A DNA stretch of 34,371 bases from Chloroflexota bacterium (GTDB taxonomy: Bacteria > Chloroflexota > Anaerolineae > Anaerolineales > Villigracilaceae). Shown piece by piece: positions 28,739 to 34,371 of the stretch. Made by a program: the position numbers and the translations under genes. Where the stretch lies: assembly GCA_021414245.1 (NCBI GenBank), contig JAIOOU010000005.1:1-34371 (forward strand), given 5' to 3'. Within the stretch, counting starts at the first letter, position 1. Each line of letters starts with the position of its first letter. The notes below the pieces were generated by a model, which did no database searches, was not told where the DNA came from, and saw only the letters and a list, made by a program, of their open reading frames with translations.

Positions 28739-31675
28739 ATGCCAATTACACCGCAGGACTTTGTAACCAAATGGAAGCGCGTGACGGCTCGTGAGAAGCA
28801 AATTTATCAGGAGCATTTCCTGGATATTTGCCAGCTTGTCGGCCATCAAACCCCAAATGATTACGACCCCACGGGCACACGCTTCGCTTTTGAAATGGGA
28901 GCGGCCAAGACCAGCGGCGGACAAGGCTGGGCGGATGTGGCCAAAATCGGCTTTTTCGGTTGGGAATACAAAGGCAAGGATGCCGACCTTGAAAAAGCCT
29001 ATGAACAATTATTACGGTACCGCGATTCCCTTGAGAATCCCCCGCTTCTGATCGTTTCCGATATCAATAACATCATCATCCGCACCAATTACACCAATCT
29101 TGCCACGCGGACTTTTACCCTCACCCTCGACGACCTGCTCAACCCTGAAAGCATTAAAACCCTCAAAACCGTCTTCACCAATCCGGAACAGCTTAAACCG
29201 CAGGAGACCATTGAAAGCGTAACCCAGGAAGCCGCCAAGCAATTTTCGACCCTGGCAAACGTTCTGCGAAAATTCGGGGAGGAACCGCAGGAAGTGGCGC
29301 ATTTCCTAATCCGTTTGTTGTTCTGTCTATTCGCGGAAGATATTGGTTTGCTGCCTGAGAAACTCTTCCCAAGACTATTGGAGCAAACCCGCCGTAACTC
29401 AAAGGATTTCGCAGAGGTCTTGAAACAATTATTCCGAGCGATGAATACAGGCGGATATTTCGGCGCGGACAAAATATTGCATTTCAACGGCGGATTGTTC
29501 GACGACGACCATGTGCTGCAATTGGACAGCGACGCCATGGACATCATCAGCGACATTGACGGGTTGGATTGGGGAGCCATCAAGCCCTCCATCTTCGGAA
29601 CTCTTTTCGAGCGTGGACTTGACCCAAGCAAGCGTTCCCAACTCGGCGCGCATTACACCGGAGAGGACGATATTATCCTGATCGTCGAACCTGTGCTGAT
29701 GAAACCCTTGCGGGACGAATGGGCCAGGGTAAAAGATGAAGTGCAAAAGATAAAAACCGAGGAAGAAAAGGCCAAAGATAAGAAAAAGAAGGATTTACAG
29801 AAGAAAATCAAGAGCACTTTGCTAGCCTTTGCGGACAAGATCGCAGCGGTAAAAGTGCTTGACCCGGCCTGCGGAAGCGCCAACTTTTTATATGTGGCTT
29901 TGCGCCTTTTACTGGATTTACAAAACGAAGTATTGAATTTCTCGGACGAAATGGGCGCAGGTAGACCATATATTACAGTGACACCTGCTCAACTTTATGG
30001 CATTGAAACCAACGAGTACGCCCACGAACTCGCGCAAATGACCATTCAAATTGGTTACATTCAATGGCTGCGTGATAACGGCTACGGCCAGCCTGCGGAG
30101 CCAATTCTCAAGAAGACAAACAATATCGTGAATATGGATGCGATCCTAACCCCCTCCGCCTTGGCAGGCACCTCCCCCAAATCCGTAGATGAGAAGACCC
30201 TTAAATCAAGAAGCGGTCCGGATTTGGGGGAGGATGGGAGGGGGTCCGAACCCACATGGCCCGCCGTGGACGTCATCATCGGCAACCCGCCGTTCTTGGG
30301 AAGCATCAAACAACGAGAAGAGCTTGGCGAAAAATATCTCGATGATCTCACATTACTTTATAAAGATCGTGTTCCACCTAAAAGCGACTTTGTTTGCTAT
30401 TGGTTTGAAAAATCACGTCAGGCAATAGTAGATGGAAAAGTAAAGCGCGTTGGCTTAATTGCAACTCAAGCAATCCGCAAAGGTCTAAGTCGAACTGTAC
30501 TAGATCGAATAAAAGAAACTGGCGACATTTTTACGGCTTATAGCAATCGCCCTTGGGTTCTTGATGGAGCTTCTGTAAGAGTTTCTATAATTTGTTTTGA
30601 TGATGGTTCAGAAAAGGTAAAGATTTTAGACGATAAGCTTGTTGAAACAATCAATCCAGATTTATCCTCTTCGGCAGATATAACAACCGCAAGTGTGCTT
30701 TCAGAGAATGAAAATATTGCATACCCCGGAACTAAAAAATATGGCGCATTTGATATTGAACCAGAACTTGCTCAAAAGATGCTTGCAGATAAAAGCAATC
30801 CAAACGGCAAGCCCAACTCAGATGTTATAAAACCTTGGGTAAATGGAAGCGACCTTGTAGGAAATCGTCGTAGTATGTGGATTATTGATTTTGGCGTAAA
30901 GACGCCGATTGAAGTAGCCGCACAATATCAATTACCTTTTGAGTATGTCCGTAAAATTATCAAACCAGAAAGAGACAAAGAAAGAATTGCAAGCACAAGA
31001 GATAACTGGTGGTTATTTGAAAGACAAAGACCAGAAATGCGGCAAGCCCTTTCCAACCTAAAGCGCTTTATCGCAACTCCTGTTGTCTCAAAGTATCGAA
31101 TTTTTGTTTGGCTCTCACATCCAACAATTCCTGATGCAAAAGTAACTGTGTTTGCCAAAGATGATGATTACTCATTCGGCATTTTACATTCAAGATTGCA
31201 CGAAATTTGGAGTTTGTTTACTGGTTCGCGACATGGAGATGGAGGCAAAGAAGGTGGCAGACCTGTTTACAATATTTCTACCTGCTTTGAAACCTTCCCC
31301 TTCCCCTTCTCCCCTGGGCACGAGCCGAAGAACGATCCGCGCGTGAAGGCGGTCGCCCAGGCCGCGAAGGAACTCGTCGAGCAGCGAGACCGCTGGCTAG
31401 ACCCCCACCCATCCTCCCCCAAATCTGCTGGGGAGGAGACTTCAAAATTAAATAGCAATGCAGATTTGGGGGAGGTGCCTGCGAAAGCAGGCGGAGGGGG
31501 CAAGCGCACGCTTACGAATTTATATAACCAACGTCCCACCTGGCTGGATTTGGCACATAAGAAACTGGACGAAGCTGTCTTCGCGGCTTACGGCTGGAAG
31601 AATGACCTGTCAGACGAAGAGATATTGGAAAAGTTATTGGCTTTGAATTTGGAGAGAAGCGCTACGACGTCCTAA
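28739..31675 (+). CDS. MmeI-like type IIL restriction-modification enzyme (nuclease, N6-adenine methyltransferase and recognition domain in one protein)
   Basis: This 978-residue enzyme should methylate and cleave DNA at one site through a single recognition domain. The N-terminal nuclease is marked by D66-X9-E76-Y-K78, the MmeI D-X9-ExK pattern (GWADVAKIGFFGWEYKGK). A helical spacer follows. Methyltransferase motif I is DPACGSANFLYV (Asp375), with Ala replacing the usual last Gly of DPACGSGNF. Motif IV NPPF is at residues 516-519. The target-recognition domain and the C-terminal LYNQRPTWLDLAHKKLDEAVFAAYGW helices follow. Two linkers are palindromic-element insertions (residues about 471-502 and 888-921). 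Base composition falls sharply between about 30340 and 31290. The start is ATG 28739 with an aaaggga site. Confidence 0.93.
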   Translation: MPITPQDFVTKWKRVTAREKQIYQEHFLDICQLVGHQTPNDYDPTGTRFAFEMGAAKTSGGQGWADVAKIGFFGWEYKGKDADLEKAYEQLLRYRDSLENPPLLIVSDINNIIIRTNYTNLATRTFTLTLDDLLNPESIKTLKTVFTNPEQLKPQETIESVTQEAAKQFSTLANVLRKFGEEPQEVAHFLIRLLFCLFAEDIGLLPEKLFPRLLEQTRRNSKDFAEVLKQLFRAMNTGGYFGADKILHFNGGLFDDDHVLQLDSDAMDIISDIDGLDWGAIKPSIFGTLFERGLDPSKRSQLGAHYTGEDDIILIVEPVLMKPLRDEWARVKDEVQKIKTEEEKAKDKKKKDLQKKIKSTLLAFADKIAAVKVLDPACGSANFLYVALRLLLDLQNEVLNFSDEMGAGRPYITVTPAQLYGIETNEYAHELAQMTIQIGYIQWLRDNGYGQPAEPILKKTNNIVNMDAILTPSALAGTSPKSVDEKTLKSRSGPDLGEDGRGSEPTWPAVDVIIGNPPFLGSIKQREELGEKYLDDLTLLYKDRVPPKSDFVCYWFEKSRQAIVDGKVKRVGLIATQAIRKGLSRTVLDRIKETGDIFTAYSNRPWVLDGASVRVSIICFDDGSEKVKILDDKLVETINPDLSSSADITTASVLSENENIAYPGTKKYGAFDIEPELAQKMLADKSNPNGKPNSDVIKPWVNGSDLVGNRRSMWIIDFGVKTPIEVAAQYQLPFEYVRKIIKPERDKERIASTRDNWWLFERQRPEMRQALSNLKRFIATPVVSKYRIFVWLSHPTIPDAKVTVFAKDDDYSFGILHSRLHEIWSLFTGSRHGDGGKEGGRPVYNISTCFETFPFPFSPGHEPKNDPRVKAVAQAAKELVEQRDRWLDPHPSSPKSAGEETSKLNSNADLGEVPAKAGGGGKRTLTNLYNQRPTWLDLAHKKLDEAVFAAYGWKNDLSDEEILEKLLALNLERSATTS
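30150..30244 (-). repeat. Palindromic element inserted in-frame in the restriction gene (copy 1)
   Basis: This 95-nt element runs from ccccctcc to gggaggggg. Its core is a perfect 15-bp inverted repeat, cctcccccaaatccg (30171-30185) with 30219-30233, around a 33-nt AT-rich loop. Translated in the gene's frame it gives ~32 residues rich in Ser, Gly and Pro with no counterpart in the family, just before motif IV. The reverse complement matches the copy at 31402-31500. Confidence 0.85.
31402..31500 (+). repeat. Palindromic element inserted in-frame in the restriction gene (copy 2)
   Basis: This 99-nt element runs from ccccc to gcggaggggg in the opposite orientation to copy 1. A perfect 16-bp inverted repeat, cctcccccaaatctgc (31413-31428) with 31460-31475, holds a 31-nt loop, followed by a gcctgc-gaaa-gcaggc hairpin. 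In the frame it adds ~33 residues to a surface linker before the C-terminal RTLTNLYN helix. Confidence 0.85.
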
Positions 31676-31718
31676 ACGCAACGACTCGCAAGAATCAAAA
31701 CAGATAGAAGGAGGTCTT

Positions 31719-31913
31719 ATGAAAGAAAAATTGCCAACGAATCTTATTGATGGGGCACAATGTAAGGTAATTAGCGGCGTGCATGAGGGGAAATCTGGCA
31801 CCATCCGGGATATAAAGACCGGGAAAACGGGTCATGTTTCCATTACCGTCGTCCTGCCAGACGGAGATCGAATCAAAACCCTTGCGAAAAACGTGGTTGT
31901 AATAAAAACATAA
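31719..31913 (+). CDS. KOW-motif small protein
   Basis: This 64-residue protein is essentially one KOW motif (GAQCKVISGVHEGKSGTIRDI, residues about 12-32) followed by a short strand and turn (VSITVVLPDGDRIKTLAKNVVVIK). KOW modules bind RNA or ribosomal surfaces in NusG and L24; a lone KOW protein of this size has no assigned role. A gaaggaggt site precedes the ATG by 5 nt. It lies between the MmeI gene and a decayed copy of that gene's 3' end, so it may have been brought in with that rearrangement. Confidence 0.72.
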   Translation: MKEKLPTNLIDGAQCKVISGVHEGKSGTIRDIKTGKTGHVSITVVLPDGDRIKTLAKNVVVIKT

Positions 31914-31934
31914 TCACAGTCTGGCGCGGCCAGA

Positions 31935-32022
31935 CCGTCTTCGCATTCTGCGGCTGGAAGAACGACCTATCGGATAAGAGATTTTGGAAAAGTTATTGGC
32001 GTTGGATATGGAAAGGTCGGGG
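31935..32022 (+). pseudogene. Decayed remnant of the 3' end of a second MmeI-like gene
   Basis: These ~88 nt closely match the end of the intact MmeI gene (31575-31660): the segment encoding VFAAYGWKNDLSDEEILEKLL appears as VFAFCGWKNDLSDKR and then shifts frame through a one-base loss. The offset between copies is 360 bp. The remnant keeps the end of the gene only and has no open frame. It is directly followed by the palindromic pair. Confidence 0.72.
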
Positions 32023-32027
32023 TAAAC

Positions 32028-32203
32028 ACCCCCTCCGTCCACTCCCTATCGGTCGGGACACCTCCCCCATTCAAAACCATGAATGGGGGAGGAAAAGGCA
32101 GCGTAGAAATAGGAACCAAATTTTTTATTCAATGCAAGGTTTTTCTCCCCCAATTGTGTTCTTCAATTGGGGGAGATGTCCCGCTCTTGGGGACAGAGGG
32201 GGT
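32028..32203. repeat. Two inverted palindromic elements of the same family
   Basis: The left element carries cctcccccattc (32061-32072) with its 12-bp complement at 32081-32092. The right element carries ctcccccaattg (32145-32156) with its complement at 32164-32175. The outer arms (accccctccgtcc on the left, ggacagagggggt on the right) also match as inverted repeats, so the pair forms one large inverted structure. The right arm ends 3 nt before the DUF559 ATG. The same outer and inner arms occur in the two copies inside the restriction gene. Confidence 0.82.
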
Positions 32204-32206
32204 CTA

Positions 32207-32587
32207 ATGCACAAACGCACAACCCCCAAAGTCTTTGCAAACGCAAAAGAACTAAACCGAAGCCTCACTCCAGCCGAAGAAAAACTCTGGACGAATCTCC
32301 GCGCCCACCGCATGGGAGAAGTCCATTTTAGAAAACAACATGCCATTGGCAACTATATTGTGGATTTTTGTGCCCCCCGCAGAAAACTTGTTATTGAATT
32401 GGATGGCAGTCAACACTTGGAACAGGAGGAATATGACAGGGAGCGAACCATCTTCCTGGAATCAAAAGGTTATCGGGTGCTAAGATTTTGGAATAAGGAT
32501 GTGACGAATCATATGGAGAAGGTTCTGAATGCGATCTGGGAAGCCTTGGGAGAAGAGCGCGGCGATAAAAATAATTCTGCAAATTAA
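32207..32587 (+). CDS. DUF559-domain (Vsr-like endonuclease fold) protein
   Basis: This 126-residue protein matches DUF559, a family with a Vsr/restriction-endonuclease-like fold, with the expected conserved blocks: TPAEEKLWTNLRAHRMGEVHFRKQHAIGNYI, IVDFCAPRRKLVIELDGSQH (candidate catalytic Asp/Glu/Asp/His), YDRERTIFLESKGYRVLRFWNKDV and a C-terminal helix. Length is normal. The start is ATG 32207 because its ribosome site (agaggggg) is supplied by the adjacent palindromic element; an in-frame ATG at 32132 lies before the element and lacks such a site. No methylase adjoins it. Confidence 0.87.
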   Translation: MHKRTTPKVFANAKELNRSLTPAEEKLWTNLRAHRMGEVHFRKQHAIGNYIVDFCAPRRKLVIELDGSQHLEQEEYDRERTIFLESKGYRVLRFWNKDVTNHMEKVLNAIWEALGEERGDKNNSAN

Positions 32588-32621
32588 ACCACAAGCGCCC
32601 TGTGCGGGCGCTTGTGTGGTT
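32587..32621 (+). terminator. Hairpin terminator after the DUF559 gene
   Basis: acaagcgccc (32591-32600) pairs with gggcgcttgt (32606-32615), extended after a two-base bulge by aacc/ggtt. It begins at the stop codon. No strong T-tract follows, so termination may need Rho. Confidence 0.55.
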
Positions 32622-32640
32622 AAGTTGATCCCAACAACAA

Positions 32641-32757
32641 TCATTCGGTTGATCTCTTAATCAAACGGATTGCAACAACAACTAGTATTGTTGCAGCGAA
32701 TGGAATTGCCATAATCTTTGCGAACTCGTAAAGAAAATTGACTAAATTCTCTAACAT
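32641..32757 (-). CDS. 38-residue hydrophobic small protein
   Basis: This short gene has a near-perfect aaaggaggtga site 5 nt before its ATG. It reads MLENLVNFLYEFAKIMAIPF, continues into AATILVVVAIRLIKRSTE, and stops at TGA 32641-32643. The product is a single membrane helix with an Arg/Lys-rich C-terminus. No family is recognised; it could be a small membrane regulator or a type-I-toxin-like peptide. It lies between the DUF559 gene and nrdJ in otherwise gene-free sequence. Confidence 0.6.
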   Translation of the reverse strand: MLENLVNFLYEFAKIMAIPFAATILVVVAIRLIKRSTE

Positions 32758-32781
32758 CAACCTCACCTCCTTTTAACAATT

Positions 32782-32822
32782 CAGGTGACAGACACTTTCG
32801 CGAAGCGGGTGTCTGTCACCTG
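32782..32822 (-). terminator. Long hairpin at the end of nrdJ
   Basis: caggtgacagacac (32782-32795) pairs with gtgtctgtcacctg (32809-32822), a perfect 14-bp stem. It lies 14 nt past the nrdJ stop and may end that transcript. It may also be a copy of a dispersed repeat. Confidence 0.6.
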
Positions 32823-32836
32823 CTTATTTATCTAGA

Positions 32837-34371
32837 TCAGCACTCACTAAATCCACAAGCGTAGCACTTCCTGCACCCCTCTTCATTGACCACGGCCGCC
32901 TCCCCGCACTCGGGACAGATGTCGCCGATCTTCATGGCGGCGGGCTGGTCCTTGGTGAGCACGCCGTTGCTGTTGGGAATGACCGCTTCAGTCACCACGC
33001 CGCTCTTCTCGTTCAGGTACTGGTCGAGCACCTGGCCGATGCCGTCCGGCAGGGAGCGCACGCGGTTGATGCCGAAGCCGAGCGAGCGTCCGCCGCCGAT
33101 GCCGATCAGCTGGACCACGATCTCGCGCATGCGGTCCACGGGCTGGACGGGCGAAGCCATGCGCAGGATGTACGAGATCAGGCGTCCGATGGCCTCGGAG
33201 ACCGCGGCGATCTCGGAGCCGGCTTTGGCCGTGTTAACAAAGGCCTCGAAGGGCTGCGCGCCGCCGTTCTCGTTGATGGTGATGAAGGCCTTGCCCACGG
33301 GCGTCTCGATGTTGTACGTGCGGCCGGTCAAGGCGCGCGGGCGGGATTTCTTGGTGCCGTGATAAATGACCTCATTGGCCGCTTTGGCGGGAGCCGCTTC
33401 GGGCGCGGGAAGAGGCGCCTTCTTGTCGGCGGTGGCTTTGGTCTCGAGCACGACCTTGTCACGTGAGCCGGTCACGTACACGGTGATTCCCTTGCAGCCG
33501 AGTTCCCAGGCGGTCATGTAAGCCTTGGCGACGTCCTCCTCGGTGGCGTTCTCGTGAAAGTTGACGGTCTTGGAAAGCGAGTTGTCCACGAAGGCCTGCA
33601 GGGCGCCCTGCATGAGCACATGTTCCTCAGCGGAAATATCGGCCGAGACCACGAAGGTATCGCGCACGGCCTGCGGGATCTCGCTGATGTTCTGGCAGGT
33701 GCCGTCGTTCATCACGCGCTCGACGATCTCCTGGCGTTTCTCCTCGCCGAGGCCGAGCTTCTTGAGGGCTTCATCGAAGCGCGGGCTGGCGTAGGTTAAT
33801 TTCAAGTCCTTGCCGTTGTCGTTGACGTGGCGGATATAGGCGAGCGCGAAGACGGGTTCGCAGCCATAACCTTCACAACCGGCGACGGTGGCGATAGTAC
33901 CGGTCGGCGCGACGGTGGTCTGCGCGGCGTTGCGGATGCCGTGCTGCTTGATGCCGCTTGTGATCGCATCCCACTTAACTTCGGGCCTGTTCCAGTTATT
34001 CTGATACGGAGCCAACGCCTTGGGCGCGGTCCACTTCATATCGTCCATGTCGTAAATGGACCCTTCGATGGCGGGGAACGGTCCGCGCTCTTCGGCGAGC
34101 GAGACGCTGGTCTGCATCGAGTGATAGCGTACGAACTCCATCACCTGTGCGCCGAATTCCTGGCCTTCTTTCGAGCCGTAGCGAACGCCGGCATGATACA
34201 TCAGGTCGGCCAGGCCCATGATGCCCAGGCCGATGCGGCGCGCACGATGCGCAGCTTCGGATAGCTGCGGCACGGCCGGCACATACGCGTTGGCTTCGAC
34301 CACATCATCGAGGAAGCGGGTCGCGGTCACAACGGACTGACGCAAGGTTTCCCAATCGACGGTGCCATCGG
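32837..34371 (-). CDS. nrdJ: Adenosylcobalamin-dependent (class II) ribonucleotide reductase, C-terminal part
   Basis: This is the last ~510 residues of the B12-dependent ribonucleoside-diphosphate reductase, which makes deoxynucleotides. The frame is open to the window edge ([11 protein letters not shown] at the start), so the N-terminal part is off-window. Visible are [28 protein letters not shown], the barrel's [38 protein letters not shown] and [12 protein letters not shown] low-complexity Ala/Lys/Pro linker leads to a basic segment and the C-terminal zinc/redox ribbon CPECGEAA ... [12 protein letters not shown]. The radical Cys/Asn/Glu site normally lies earlier and cannot be seen. The stop is followed by a long hairpin. 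Confidence 0.95.
   Translation of the reverse strand, partial: DGTVDWETLRQSVVTATRFLDDVVEANAYVPAVPQLSEAAHRARRIGLGIMGLADLMYHAGVRYGSKEGQEFGAQVMEFVRYHSMQTSVSLAEERGPFPAIEGSIYDMDDMKWTAPKALAPYQNNWNRPEVKWDAITSGIKQHGIRNAAQTTVAPTGTIATVAGCEGYGCEPVFALAYIRHVNDNGKDLKLTYASPRFDEALKKLGLGEEKRQEIVERVMNDGTCQNISEIPQAVRDTFVVSADISAEEHVLMQGALQAFVDNSLSKTVNFHENATEEDVAKAYMTAWELGCKGITVYVTGSRDKVVLETKATADKKAPLPAPEAAPAKAANEVIYHGTKKSRPRALTGRTYNIETPVGKAFITINENGGAQPFEAFVNTAKAGSEIAAVSEAIGRLISYILRMASPVQPVDRMREIVVQLIGIGGGRSLGFGINRVRSLPDGIGQVLDQYLNEKSGVVTEAVIPNSNGVLTKDQPAAMKIGDICPECGEAAVVNEEGCRKCYACGFSEC

Noticed and set aside
32132-32206. Upstream ATG (32132) as the DUF559 start
   Set aside because: It has no ribosome site and the added residues only translate the palindromic element.

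Overview
The window looks like chromosomal DNA of a Chloroflexota bacterium, most likely class Anaerolineae. This is inferred from gene content, not from a marker gene. The main clues are two lipoproteins built on an NBR1-type Ig-like domain, many small two-helix membrane proteins, DUF3592-type proteins, modular beta-helix and PKD surface lipoproteins, and a B12-dependent ribonucleotide reductase. Most genes have clear Shine-Dalgarno sites and lie in short operons separated by strong bidirectional hairpins. No tRNA, rRNA, integrase, transposase or CRISPR array was seen.

Positions 1-7500 hold a cyclic-nucleotide-sensor/PP2C phosphatase with a deoxynucleoside kinase (minus strand), a membrane protein with a SpoIIAA-like protein (plus), a three-gene ABC-2 exporter operon (minus), and a plus-strand run of small genes that includes the first NBR1-Ig lipoprotein and a cupin. 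Positions 7500-13050 hold an AarF/UbiB kinase-like protein with two small helical proteins, a UbiA prenyltransferase, and three poorly known proteins, one with a duplicated domain. Positions 13050-25430 hold the second NBR1-Ig lipoprotein behind a hairpin-rich leader, an 808-residue protein of unknown function, a large beta-helix lipoprotein, a VOC protein, small membrane proteins, a three-gene operon (PKD lipoprotein, membrane protein, diguanylate cyclase), and a MITE-like element.

Positions 25500-32830 are an accessory segment rich in repeats: a 25-bp direct repeat pair bracketing a hydrolase gene and a membrane protein gene, a duplicated ~135-bp palindromic repeat, a Bacteroidetes-style HU-like gene, five exact-period 22-bp tandem repeats, and two tandem TGTCA-N8-TGACA dyads directly ahead of an MmeI-like type IIL restriction-modification gene. 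That gene carries two in-frame insertions, in opposite orientations, of one palindromic element family. A KOW-motif gene, a decayed second copy of the MmeI 3' end, a further pair of the same palindromes, a DUF559 nuclease gene whose ribosome site lies in the palindrome, and an unlisted 38-residue membrane peptide follow. The window ends inside nrdJ.

The most interesting signal is the association of G/C-rich palindromic elements with the DUF559 nuclease and their in-frame colonisation of the restriction gene. Next are the two ordered arrays of likely protein-binding sites between the HU-like gene and the restriction gene.
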